NCBI RefSeq assembly: GCF_900105455.1 | Contig: NZ_FNSF01000008.1 | Coordinates: forward strand, 310,001-374,000 | Origin: Tenacibaculum sp. MAR_2009_124 | GTDB taxonomy: Bacteria; Bacteroidota; Bacteroidia; Flavobacteriales; Flavobacteriaceae | Length of the DNA stretch: 64,000 nt | Reading direction: 5' to 3' | Shown here: piece by piece, positions 55,671 through 64,000 of the stretch | Position numbering within the stretch: the first letter of the stretch is position 1 | Layout of the letters: each line of letters opens with the position of its first letter | Notes under the pieces: model-generated | Told to the model about the DNA's origin: nothing | The model's database searches: none | What the model saw: only the letters and a program-made list of their open reading frames with translations | Position numbers and translations under genes: made by a program

Positions 55671-56510
55671 TTAGAAACTAATACGGTATTCAGATGGTGT
55701 CATTTTCTTTAACTCTTTAAATTTTCTATTGAAATTAGACAAATTATTAAAGCCAGCCATCTCTGAAACTTCAGTAATTAAATATTCTTTATTCTTTAAA
55801 AGTTTACAAGCTCTGTCAATTCTAATTTCATTTAAAAAAGTGAAGTATGTTTTATTCGTTCGTTGCTTAAAATATCTACAAAAGGCATTTACGGTTAAAT
55901 TTGCTATCTCAGCCACATCTACCAAATCAATCTTTCGCGAGTAATTTTCTAATGTAAAATCCATAATATTCCGCATTTTCTTACCTTCATTATCCGAATA
56001 TTCTTTATTATCAATAAAGCTAGACAGTTTCTCTATTTTCCCCTTCCTCAATAACTTTAAGATACTAAAGAAGTAGAGAAAACGGTCGAAATCACTACCA
56101 GCCATCAATAAATCAAAATAAGTATACAGTTTTCCTTTATCAAACTTTACCCTAAACCCTGTGCGAGAATTCAAAAAGAATTCGTCCATTTCTCTAAAGT
56201 CATCCAATTCAAAAAACTCCTTCCCAAACGAATATTTTGTAAAAAACAACGATTGCATAAACGATTCCTTTTCTGAAGACACTTCTGCTTTAAAAATATG
56301 CGGCTGATTCGACCCAATCACAAAAATATCGCCGTCGGAATATTCATGAATTGCATTTCCAACTAATACCGTTCCTTTTCCACTTACAATTCTAGTTATT
56401 TGTATTTCATCGTGCTCATGTAATTTATCGAAAAAGAACTTTCCTCTATCTTCCTGATAGGTTACTCCTAAATTTTTAGTCTTTGGAATTTTAAATGGTA
56501 AAACGATCAT
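55671..56510 (-). CDS. AraC-family regulator of the hydroxyproline genes
   Basis: 279 residues. The N-terminal half is a cupin-like sensor (HEHDEIQITRIVSGKGTVLVG, with its His/Glu pattern). The C-terminal half is the AraC helix-turn-helix pair (LVDVAEIANLTVNAFCRYFKQRT and ITEVSEMAGFNNLSNFNRKFKE). It is divergent from the hydroxyproline operon across 135 bases and so is its probable local regulator. Confidence 0.9.
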   Translation of the reverse strand: MIVLPFKIPKTKNLGVTYQEDRGKFFFDKLHEHDEIQITRIVSGKGTVLVGNAIHEYSDGDIFVIGSNQPHIFKAEVSSEKESFMQSLFFTKYSFGKEFFELDDFREMDEFFLNSRTGFRVKFDKGKLYTYFDLLMAGSDFDRFLYFFSILKLLRKGKIEKLSSFIDNKEYSDNEGKKMRNIMDFTLENYSRKIDLVDVAEIANLTVNAFCRYFKQRTNKTYFTFLNEIRIDRACKLLKNKEYLITEVSEMAGFNNLSNFNRKFKELKKMTPSEYRISF

Positions 56511-56623
56511 AATCCTATAAAACTATAAAATATATGCTAATAAACATTTAAACATATCAATAAAAAGATAATATACTATTACTATCAGGTAATTTAAGGC
56601 TAAAATATATTTCAATTTGATTT

Positions 56624-56631
56624 TAAATTTG
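56624..56631 (+). promoter_or_regulatory. Promoter -7 element (TAAATTTG) of the hydroxyproline operon
   Basis: TAAATTTG ends 14 bases before the first ATG. No TTG at -33, as expected of a promoter needing the divergent AraC activator. Confidence 0.45.
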
Positions 56632-56645
56632 TTAAAAACTAAAAT

Positions 56646-57554
56646 ATGAATATTCAATGGAAAGGGGTTATGCCAGCTGTAACCACAAAATTCACAAATA
56701 CTGATTCTTTAGATTTAGAAATGTTTGAGGTAAATATCGAAGCTCAATTAAAAGCTGGAGTTCATGGTATTATTTTAGGAGGGACTTTAGGGGAAGCTTC
56801 TACTCTATCCGGCCAAGAAAAAAGTGTCTTAATTAAAGAAACTGTTCGTATTGTTAAGGGAAACATTCCCGTAGTTATGAATATTGCCGAGCAGACCACC
56901 AAAAACGCTATATCAGCAGCACAGAAAGCTGAAGAGGATGGGGCTTCTGCCTTAATGATGTTGCCTCCAATGCGATACAAAGCTGATGCTAGGGAAACAA
57001 TAGAATATTTTAAACAAACCGCGAACGCTACCTCATTACCAATTATGGTATATAACAATCCTATTGATTATGGAACAGAAGTCACACTAGATATGTTCGA
57101 AAGTTTGCTAGATTCTTGTCCAAATATTCAAGCCGTTAAAGAATCAACCAGAGATATTTCTAATGTAACTAGAATAAAAAATCGCTTTGGCAACAGACTT
57201 GCTATTTTAAGTGGTGTTGACACCCTTGCCCTTGAAAGTTTGGCGTTAGGTGCAGACGGTTGGGTAGCTGGATTAGTTTGTGCTTTTCCTAAAGAAACCG
57301 TGGCCATTTATAGCTTAATGAAGCAAAAAGAATACGACAAAGCATTACAGATTTACAGATGGTTTTTACCATTGTTAGAACTAGATATTAATACTAAATT
57401 AGTACAGAATATAAAATTAGCAGAAGTAGCAACTGGAATTGGTACGGAAAATGTTCGTGCTCCAAGATTGCCCCTTATCGATAAAGAGCGAGAAAATGTT
57501 CTTCAAATAATAGAAAATGGTATAAAAACCAGACCTAACTTATCTAAGTTATAA
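56646..57554 (+). CDS. DapA-family lyase, probable 1-pyrroline-4-hydroxy-2-carboxylate deaminase
   Basis: 302 residues of the dihydrodipicolinate synthase barrel. GGTLGEASTLSGQEK and NIAEQTTKNAI line the active site; Y136 (VYNNP) and the Schiff-base Lys K165 (AVKESTRD) are the catalytic pair. The context, with an epimerase, oxidase and KGSA dehydrogenase downstream, makes it the deaminase that turns the hydroxyproline-derived imine into alpha-ketoglutarate semialdehyde, rather than DapA itself. Confidence 0.85.
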   Translation: MNIQWKGVMPAVTTKFTNTDSLDLEMFEVNIEAQLKAGVHGIILGGTLGEASTLSGQEKSVLIKETVRIVKGNIPVVMNIAEQTTKNAISAAQKAEEDGASALMMLPPMRYKADARETIEYFKQTANATSLPIMVYNNPIDYGTEVTLDMFESLLDSCPNIQAVKESTRDISNVTRIKNRFGNRLAILSGVDTLALESLALGADGWVAGLVCAFPKETVAIYSLMKQKEYDKALQIYRWFLPLLELDINTKLVQNIKLAEVATGIGTENVRAPRLPLIDKERENVLQIIENGIKTRPNLSKL

Positions 57555-57583
57555 ACTATTCAACAACAAAACTTAAAAATCTC

Positions 57584-59191
57584 ATGGCAACAACTACCAT
57601 CACAAAAATTTCAGGTCAAAACTACATAGGAAATAAGTTATCAGCAACAGGTAAAACAACATACAAAACATATAATCCTGAATTACAAAAAGAAAACAGC
57701 ACGCTCTTTTACGAAGCTTCCAACGATGAAATAAATCAAGCGTTATTTATAGCTAATCAAGCTTTTGAGGACTACAAAACTTTTCCTGGTAAAAAAAAAT
57801 CGGAGTTTTTGAATAAAATAGCTGATGAAATTTTAAATCTTGGAGACACTTTAGTTACAACCTATTGTTCAGAAACAGGGCTTCCTCCAGGAAGAGCTAT
57901 TGGTGAAAGAACAAGAACCATTTTTCAATTGAGATCTTTCGCAGAACTTGTTAGTAATGGATCATGGGTTGAAGCTAGTATAGATACTGGGGTTCCAGAC
58001 AGAAAACCAATGCCCAAACCCGATTTAAGGAGAATGAATATCCCCTTAGGTCCAGTAGTTGTTTTCGGTGCAAGTAACTTTCCTCTTGCTTATTCAACAG
58101 CTGGAGGAGATACAGCTGCCGCTCTTGCAGCCGGCTGCCCTGTTATTGTAAAATCACATCCAATGCATGCAGGCACAGGAGAATTAGTTGCCTCCGCAAT
58201 TATAAAAGCTGCAAAAGAAACAGGAATGCCAAATGGTATTTTTTCAAATTTAAATTCTAAAGGAATCGAAGTTGGTCAAAAACTAGCGGCTCATTCACAA
58301 GTTAAAGCTATAGGTTTTACAGGTAGTATACAAGGAGGTAGAGCATTATTTGATATCGCTTCTAAAAGAGATATTCCAATTCCAGTATTTGCTGAAATGG
58401 GTAGCATTAACCCTGTTGTTATACTTCCTGATGCCCTTAAGACTCGTGGAGAAGAATTAGCTAAAACCTACGCCAACTCAATTACCTTAGGCACAGGGCA
58501 ATTTTGCACAAACCCTGGTTTAATTCTTGGAATTGAAAGTGATTATTTTAATAACTTCATTAATCATTTAAGTAAAGAGATTATAAAAATAAATCCAACC
58601 TGTATGTTAAATCCTTCTATTAAAAAGGCTTTTTCAAACAATCAGAAGAAAGTAGTTGAAGAAAAAAATGTATCCGTAAAAGTTACTTATAATAAAGAAA
58701 TATCTAATGAAAACTACGCCCCACAAACACTAGCTATTGTTTCTGGTGAAAACTTTATAAGCAACCCTAATCTACAAAAAGAAGTATTCGGTCCCTTTTC
58801 GTTATTAGTTAAATGTGCAGACAAACAGGAGCTAGAAAAAGCCATTTCTTGTTTAGAAGGACAACTTACAGGTACAATTTTAGGAAATATTTTAGAAATA
58901 AATAAGTATAATTATTTACTTTCGCTCTTATATTCTAAGGTAGGGCGTATCATTTTCAATGGTGTACCAACAGGCGTGGAAGTATGCCCGTCTATGGTTC
59001 ATGGTGGCCCTTATCCTTCTTCAACAGATTCGAGATTCTCAGCTGTTGGAACAAGTTCTATTAAAAGATGGGTAAGACCTTTTAGCTTTCAAAATTGGCC
59101 AAATGAGTTATTACCTGAAGAATTAAAAAATGAAAATTCATTAGGTATATTACGATTAGTTAATAACCAATTAACGAATCAACCAATATAA
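57584..59191 (+). CDS. Alpha-ketoglutarate semialdehyde (2,5-dioxovalerate) dehydrogenase
   Basis: 535 residues of the aldehyde dehydrogenase superfamily. The Rossmann part contains FGASNFPLAYSTAGGDTAAA and FTGS (245-248); the general base is E271 (AEMGS) and the nucleophile C308 (TGQFCTNP). This subclass with FGASNFPLA oxidises alpha-ketoglutarate semialdehyde to 2-oxoglutarate, usually with NADP+. It follows the deaminase by 29 bases. Confidence 0.9.
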   Translation: MATTTITKISGQNYIGNKLSATGKTTYKTYNPELQKENSTLFYEASNDEINQALFIANQAFEDYKTFPGKKKSEFLNKIADEILNLGDTLVTTYCSETGLPPGRAIGERTRTIFQLRSFAELVSNGSWVEASIDTGVPDRKPMPKPDLRRMNIPLGPVVVFGASNFPLAYSTAGGDTAAALAAGCPVIVKSHPMHAGTGELVASAIIKAAKETGMPNGIFSNLNSKGIEVGQKLAAHSQVKAIGFTGSIQGGRALFDIASKRDIPIPVFAEMGSINPVVILPDALKTRGEELAKTYANSITLGTGQFCTNPGLILGIESDYFNNFINHLSKEIIKINPTCMLNPSIKKAFSNNQKKVVEEKNVSVKVTYNKEISNENYAPQTLAIVSGENFISNPNLQKEVFGPFSLLVKCADKQELEKAISCLEGQLTGTILGNILEINKYNYLLSLLYSKVGRIIFNGVPTGVEVCPSMVHGGPYPSSTDSRFSAVGTSSIKRWVRPFSFQNWPNELLPEELKNENSLGILRLVNNQLTNQPI

Positions 59192-59199
59192 TATACTGA

Positions 59200-59262
59200 C
59201 CTACACCTCTCCTGAAAGGAAAAGCTTAGAAGGGTGTTTTTCCTTAAGGGAGGTTAGGTTGG
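59200..59262. repeat. Imperfect intergenic hairpin, REP-like
   Basis: AAAGGAAAA (59215-59223) pairs with TTTTTCCTT (59237-59245), and outside it ACCTCTCCT pairs with AGGGAGGT with one bulge. The sequence is unlike the coding DNA around it and resembles the GGGAGG/CCTCCC hairpins that recur in flavobacterial intergenic regions. It lies between the second and third genes of the hydroxyproline operon. Confidence 0.5.
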
Positions 59263-59278
59263 GGTAAAAAACTTACTC

Positions 59279-60286
59279 ATGAAGACAACATTTTTTTGCA
59301 TAGATGCTCATACTTGCGGTAATCCAGTTAGACTTGTTACTGGAGGAACCCCCACTTTAATTGGTGCCACTATGAGTGAAAAACGCCAACACTTTTTAAA
59401 AGAATATGACTGGATTCGTAAGGGTTTAATGTTTGAACCTAGAGGACACGATATGATGAGTGGTTCCATTCTTTTTCCGCCTCATAATCCTAATAACGAT
59501 TTTGCCATTCTTTTTATAGAAACTTCAGGATGTTTACCAATGTGCGGCCATGGAACCATAGGTACTATTACCATAGGCATACAAGAAGGTTTAATCAAAC
59601 CCAAAATCTCTGGAAAACTTAAGATGGAAGCTCCTGCTGGTTTAGTTGACATTGAGTATAAACAAACAAACGGAAAGGTTGAATGGGTAAAATTAACGAA
59701 TGTAAAAAGTTATTTGGCTGCCGAGAACTTATCAATTGACTGTCCTGAATTGGGGGAACTTTTTTTTGATGTTGCGTACGGCGGAAATTACTATGCGATT
59801 ATTGATCCTCAAGCTAATTTCGGTGGTGTACATAATTTCAAAGCTTCAAAAATAGTTCAGTACTCTCAAGTCCTCAGATCTAGAATCAACAAAAAATTTC
59901 CCAACATGTTTGTTCACCCTGAAAATGAAAGTATAAAAGACGTTACTCATCTTTTATGGACAGGTAACCCGATAGACTCAAATTCATCAAGTAGAAATGC
60001 TGTTTTTTATGGAGATAAGGCAATCGATAGAAGTCCCTGTGGAACTGGAACTTCGGCTCGTATGGCTCAGTTATATGCCAAAGGAAAATTGAAGTTACAC
60101 GAAGACTTTATTCATGAAAGCTATATAGGTAGTAAGTTTATTGGGAGAGTTGAAGAAGAAACTACCTTAAATGGTGCAAAAGCTATCATCCCGAGTATTC
60201 AAGGATGGGCAAAGGTATATGGTTACAATACCATAACTATAGACGATCAAGACGATCCATATGCTCACGGATTTCAAGTAATTTAA
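59279..60286 (+). CDS. 4-hydroxyproline 2-epimerase (proline racemase family)
   Basis: 335 residues. Both catalytic Cys residues are present: C89 in LPMCGHGTIG and C254 in DRSPCGTGTSARM. Having both distinguishes the epimerase from trans-3-hydroxyproline dehydratases, which have Thr in place of one. It converts trans-4-hydroxy-L-proline to cis-4-hydroxy-D-proline, the pathway entry. The next gene starts three bases later. Confidence 0.92.
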   Translation: MKTTFFCIDAHTCGNPVRLVTGGTPTLIGATMSEKRQHFLKEYDWIRKGLMFEPRGHDMMSGSILFPPHNPNNDFAILFIETSGCLPMCGHGTIGTITIGIQEGLIKPKISGKLKMEAPAGLVDIEYKQTNGKVEWVKLTNVKSYLAAENLSIDCPELGELFFDVAYGGNYYAIIDPQANFGGVHNFKASKIVQYSQVLRSRINKKFPNMFVHPENESIKDVTHLLWTGNPIDSNSSSRNAVFYGDKAIDRSPCGTGTSARMAQLYAKGKLKLHEDFIHESYIGSKFIGRVEEETTLNGAKAIIPSIQGWAKVYGYNTITIDDQDDPYAHGFQVI

Positions 60287-60289
60287 ACT

Positions 60290-61537
60290 ATGAATAAAAA
60301 CGTATTAATTATAGGTGGTGGAATTATAGGTTTAAGTTCTGCTTACTACTTACAAAAACAAGGACACAATGTAACGATTGTTGATCAATCGGATTTAACT
60401 TCGGGTGCATCTCATGTGAATGCAGGAATTATAACACCTAGCCATATAATTCCTTTAGCCGCTCCTGGTGTTATAAACAAAGGGCTTAAATGGATGTTTA
60501 GTTCAACAAGTCCTCTATCCATAAAACCAACTTTAAATTCTCATTTTCTTAGATGGGCATGGTTATTTAAAAAAGCATCTACCAAACAAAAAGTAGAAAA
60601 ATCGATTCCTATAATAAAAAACATTAATGTGTTCAGTCAGGAACTGTACGAGGATATAAAAACCTCTGATGATTTCAATTTTTATTACCAAAAGAAAGGG
60701 CTCATGATGTTGTACCAATCTGATAAAATGGGAGAAGAAGAATGGAATATTGGACAGAAAGCAATACAAGAAGGATTGCATGTCGAACATTTAAAAGCTT
60801 CCGAAGCTCAACAATTACAACCTAATGCTAAATTAAATATTAAAGGAGCTGTTTATTATCATTCTGATTCACATACCACGCCTTCAGACTTCATGAAAGA
60901 GTTTACCTCATACCTCTTAAAAAATGGAGTAAATATTATTACAAATGAGAAAGTTATCTCTGTAAATGTATCTGGCAAAAAAGCTTCTTCCGTCCAAACA
61001 AAACAACAAAAAATTCAATTTGATGAATTAGTAATGGCTTCAGGATCATGGACTCCTATGTTAGTAAAACAATTAGGACTAAGAATTCCTGTTGTACCAG
61101 GAAAGGGCTATAGAATTAATGTAAAAAAGAAAACAGGGATTACGATTCCTGCGATATTAACTGAAGCTAAAGTAGCGGTAACTCCAATGGATGGATTTAC
61201 AAGATTCGCTGGTAAAATGGAATTAGCAGGAATTAATACCAAAATTAATATGAAAAGAGTTAGAGCCATTGCTCAATCTTCTGAAAAGTATTATCCAGAT
61301 TTGAAAATTAATGAAGAATTTATCAATGATGCAGATTATGGGTTAAGACCCTGTTCCCCAGACGGATTGCCCTATATAGGAAAACTATCTTCTTTTAATA
61401 ATGTTACTCTTGCAACCGGACACGCCATGATGGGATGGAGTTTAGGGCCAGCAACAGGAAAATTAGTCTCTGAATTAATTTCTAATCAAAACACAAGTAT
61501 TAACATAGCCTCTTTTAAACCAGAAAGATATCTATAA
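60290..61537 (+). CDS. D-hydroxyproline dehydrogenase-like FAD oxidoreductase (DAO family)
   Basis: 415 residues. The dinucleotide-binding IIGGGIIGLSSAYYLQKQGHNVTIVDQ-type start has the GxGxxG pattern at 9-14. The C-terminal LRPCSPDGLPYIGKL and HAMMGWSLGPATGKLVSELI complete the FAD site. In this operon it should oxidise cis-4-hydroxy-D-proline to the pyrroline carboxylate that the deaminase uses. Confidence 0.9.
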   Translation: MNKNVLIIGGGIIGLSSAYYLQKQGHNVTIVDQSDLTSGASHVNAGIITPSHIIPLAAPGVINKGLKWMFSSTSPLSIKPTLNSHFLRWAWLFKKASTKQKVEKSIPIIKNINVFSQELYEDIKTSDDFNFYYQKKGLMMLYQSDKMGEEEWNIGQKAIQEGLHVEHLKASEAQQLQPNAKLNIKGAVYYHSDSHTTPSDFMKEFTSYLLKNGVNIITNEKVISVNVSGKKASSVQTKQQKIQFDELVMASGSWTPMLVKQLGLRIPVVPGKGYRINVKKKTGITIPAILTEAKVAVTPMDGFTRFAGKMELAGINTKINMKRVRAIAQSSEKYYPDLKINEEFINDADYGLRPCSPDGLPYIGKLSSFNNVTLATGHAMMGWSLGPATGKLVSELISNQNTSINIASFKPERYL

Positions 61538-61570
61538 AAAACAGGTTGGAATGGCACCAACCTGTTTTTG
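61538..61570. terminator. Bidirectional terminator after the hydroxyproline operon
   Basis: AAAAACAGGTTGG pairs with CCAACCTGTTTTT across an AATGGCA loop; it serves the convergent hydrolase gene as well. Confidence 0.88.
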
Positions 61571-61581
61571 AAAACAAGATT

Positions 61582-64000
61582 CTATTTTACAGAAATCTTT
61601 TTATTTAATTGTTGATGTTCGCTTCCAACACTCACAATATAATACCCTCTTGAAAACTTTGATACATCAAGAGTTACTCTTTCATCAATCGTTTCTCTTT
61701 GATAAATTACTCTTCCTGATAAATCAGAAACAACAACCTCAAAAACCTCATCTTGTTGCACTTTTGGTAAGTTAACAAATATAGACTCTGTTGCCGGGTT
61801 TGGATATACTCTTAAAACGGGAGCATCTTTTGGACCCTGAGGGCCAACTCTTGGAATTCCACCACCACCAGATCCTCCTCCACCTCCACCAGATGAAGCA
61901 TGAGATACTCTTAAATATTTAGCTCCTCCTCTACCGCAGCGGTTATTACCCATTAACTGAACTAAACCACTATTCCTAGCATACCCTGTCATTGCTGTTA
62001 AATTTCTATGATTTGTTGGAGCCATTTGCCAATTTTGAGCAAAATAATCAATCGGACTTGATACATCAAATGGGTATGGTAGCCACCAAACATAGCTCGT
62101 CGCTCCTTGGGAAATCCCTCCATTATATCGTACCAGTGCTCCCGTATTAACACTTGTTGGTCCTGAAAGACTTGCTGGGCTTCCTGGTCTTCCTACCCAA
62201 ATATTTTTCTGAACAGTTACCCCATTAGTAAATCGTGCCTTTATCCATCCAGTAGTTCTGTTATCCGCTGGAGGTCTTATTGTCACTGAGTTTCCAGTAC
62301 TGCTTATAATCGGTAAATTTGAAGATGAAGTCCACTGCTGCACGTTTCCTGGAGTTGAACAACTAGTAAACGTATAGGTTTTGGTTTCATTTCTACAAAT
62401 GGTTGATGTTCCAACCAAATTACTAACATTTACAGGAAAGTAAGGTAGTTGTGCATTTCCTGCTAATTCAGCTAATAACCACGGAACACTTTCTTTGTTG
62501 AAGCTTGTATGTTGAGTATTTTTATCATGCCCGAAATACGAATCAAACGGGGTCAGGTTTTGACAAACCAAATTTTTATCCAATCGCCCCGCCCAACTTC
62601 TATCTGGACTTAAATGTCCAATAGCAGAAAATGATGCTATAAAAGAATGTGAATGTTTTAATGTTCTCAAACTCCAATAATTCCCTCCAAGTAAATTTAA
62701 TAAGCCTGAAACAATATTATCGAAAGCATCTTCAAATGAAGTCCAAAAACTTCCATTTACACCAACAGGACTTGTTCCTACAACTGGTGCAGCAAGCTCA
62801 TATTGTCCAGGGAACCAGCCACCAGGGACATTGTCCATATTTCCACGAGAATTGTTATTAGTTGTATAAATACTAGTATCGTTAAATCCCTTTTTAAATC
62901 TTGATATTTTCCCATATCCAGAGGTGTTTGGTAAAAAGTATGTTTCGATACTTCCAATATGAACGGTTGCCGTAATTATACGTTGAAATGCTCTTAAATT
63001 AACCGCTTGCTGACTATGATTTGCAAAAGCATCATTTGCATTGCCTGTAAATGGATTTTCATAAGCTCGAGATCCTTTTAAAGAACCATTTACCAACGAT
63101 ATTTTACGCAAGTTTTGAGGATATCCTTTAGATCCTGGCAAGCCATTATTAAACAAACTGTTATAGAAATTCTTAAAAAACGGAGCCCCTCTTGAATATG
63201 AATACCCTTGTGATACAGTCCTTGCGTTCAAATAACTTCCACTCGTACCATTGTACTGTTCAATTAATTGTTGTTTTGCTCCCGCAGAACCTAATTGGTT
63301 ATCAGCAAAATCTTGCGCAGCAGAACTATCTCCTTTTACTTGATTGATTAAGGCTTGTAAGCCTAATGGAATATTTGCTCCTAAATGTGGGCTATCAACA
63401 CTTACCCATAAACGCGTATTATGATTCCATTGTGATTGATTTGTTTGTGCATATTTCTTTTCCATATAAGCCAAAGCATATCTTGAAATTTGCCCTCCCA
63501 TACTTGGCCCTACAATTACCAAACCTTCATTTGAACTATTGTTAGACAACCTAGTATTTAGGTTTCTAATTAGCCTCGTTAAGTTTAATCCGTTCCTTTC
63601 AATATAATCAGCCCCTCCGTCAATAGTTCTTCCTCCTGAAGTATAAGTAGCGTGATTAACAATAACAACATCATATCCCAAGCTTCTTAATACACAAATT
63701 AAGTTTTGTTGAGCGCCACTTGTATCTTGATAGCTCATCATATCTTTAATAGATCGATGCTCTTCTGCGCTAAACTGGCCTCCTGAAATATATCTTGACG
63801 CACATGCTGGATCCGCAGCACAATCAGCATCTTGAATTCTTCTGCGATCTTGCGGATCGAATCCATCAATAATGATAACAGGTTTTCTTAAAGTACTCGA
63901 AGTATTCCCACCACTCGTTCTAAAGAATATTCTATAATCAATTTTACCGTATAACGGAGAAGATTCGTCATATCCCCTAAAAGGAATATCCGCCGTTACG
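61582..64000 (-). CDS. Large T9SS-exported lipase-like alpha/beta hydrolase, partial
   Basis: The frame runs open past the right edge, so the start is missing (806 codons visible; an internal Met-Met at 63741 is not the start). The visible start PVIIIDGFDPQDRRR leads into a lipase-like domain with GPSMGGQISRYALAY, the nucleophile elbow GxSxG. Later parts include a PKD-like segment (SGPTSVNTGALVRYNG), a Gly-rich linker (SSGGGGGGSGGGG) and a type IX sorting domain (VYPNPATESIFVNL ... KISVK). It is probably a secreted esterase or phospholipase; substrate unknown. Confidence 0.85.
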   Translation of the reverse strand, partial: VTADIPFRGYDESSPLYGKIDYRIFFRTSGGNTSSTLRKPVIIIDGFDPQDRRRIQDADCAADPACASRYISGGQFSAEEHRSIKDMMSYQDTSGAQQNLICVLRSLGYDVVIVNHATYTSGGRTIDGGADYIERNGLNLTRLIRNLNTRLSNNSSNEGLVIVGPSMGGQISRYALAYMEKKYAQTNQSQWNHNTRLWVSVDSPHLGANIPLGLQALINQVKGDSSAAQDFADNQLGSAGAKQQLIEQYNGTSGSYLNARTVSQGYSYSRGAPFFKNFYNSLFNNGLPGSKGYPQNLRKISLVNGSLKGSRAYENPFTGNANDAFANHSQQAVNLRAFQRIITATVHIGSIETYFLPNTSGYGKISRFKKGFNDTSIYTTNNNSRGNMDNVPGGWFPGQYELAAPVVGTSPVGVNGSFWTSFEDAFDNIVSGLLNLLGGNYWSLRTLKHSHSFIASFSAIGHLSPDRSWAGRLDKNLVCQNLTPFDSYFGHDKNTQHTSFNKESVPWLLAELAGNAQLPYFPVNVSNLVGTSTICRNETKTYTFTSCSTPGNVQQWTSSSNLPIISSTGNSVTIRPPADNRTTGWIKARFTNGVTVQKNIWVGRPGSPASLSGPTSVNTGALVRYNGGISQGATSYVWWLPYPFDVSSPIDYFAQNWQMAPTNHRNLTAMTGYARNSGLVQLMGNNRCGRGGAKYLRVSHASSGGGGGGSGGGGIPRVGPQGPKDAPVLRVYPNPATESIFVNLPKVQQDEVFEVVVSDLSGRVIYQRETIDERVTLDVSKFSRGYYIVSVGSEHQQLNKKISVK

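Noticed and set aside
56646..57554. Reading this gene as dapA of lysine synthesis
   Set aside because: Its place among hydroxyproline genes and the divergent AraC regulator favour the deaminase role.

Overview
The window is AT-rich DNA from a bacterium of the Bacteroidota, almost certainly a marine member of the Flavobacteriaceae; the genus cannot be fixed from sequence alone, though a Tenacibaculum/Polaribacter/Aquimarina-like organism would fit. The evidence is gliding genes gldB and gldC, a PorP/SprF protein, type IX secretion (T9SS) C-terminal sorting domains, SusC/SusD, a hybrid two-component regulator, and promoter -7 elements of the flavobacterial TAnnTTTG kind in front of many genes.

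Bases 1-17818 are a polysaccharide utilization locus (PUL) for a sulfated glycan. A hybrid two-component sensor (cut by the left edge) faces a row of genes: a GH110-like beta-helix enzyme, SusC, SusD, a second beta-helix enzyme, two formylglycine sulfatases and a formylglycine-generating enzyme that could activate them. A third beta-helix protein, carrying a T9SS tail, lies convergently at the end. All three beta-helix proteins keep one Asp followed 22-24 residues later by an Asp-Asp pair, the arrangement of the GH110 alpha-galactosidase active site. The likely theme is a sulfated alpha-galactan such as a carrageenan-type polymer, but the substrate is inferred.

Bases 18263-21250 hold a tyrosinase cassette: a multicopper-oxidase-like protein that has lost its copper ligands, a small secreted protein with a Cys/His motif, and a secreted tyrosinase. 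This is the least conventional grouping in the window.

Bases 21399-36956 are mostly housekeeping: rpsO, pnp, an intact-looking IS3-family element inserted between pnp and its apparent terminator, a folK-deoxynucleoside kinase fusion, gldC/gldB, nadE, dnaG (without its zinc-ribbon cysteines), a leucine-rich-repeat protein with a triplicated helical module, clpX, clpP and tig.

Bases 37099-44830 are accessory: two tandem TM1410/GH114-like proteins, a Crp-family regulator with a quinone-reductase-like flavoprotein, a decayed hydrolase pseudogene, an M48 metalloprotease, a divergent pair of small regulator-like genes, and a secreted protein made of five 26-residue repeats.

Bases 45046-55582 return to core functions: pdxJ, nadK, undecaprenyl diphosphate synthase, bamA, two Skp/OmpH chaperones, murI and a PorP/SprF protein. 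Bases 55671-61537 are a complete hydroxyproline catabolic cluster: AraC regulator, deaminase, alpha-ketoglutarate semialdehyde dehydrogenase, epimerase and D-amino-acid dehydrogenase, together converting trans-4-hydroxy-L-proline to 2-oxoglutarate. The right edge cuts a large T9SS-exported lipase-like hydrolase.
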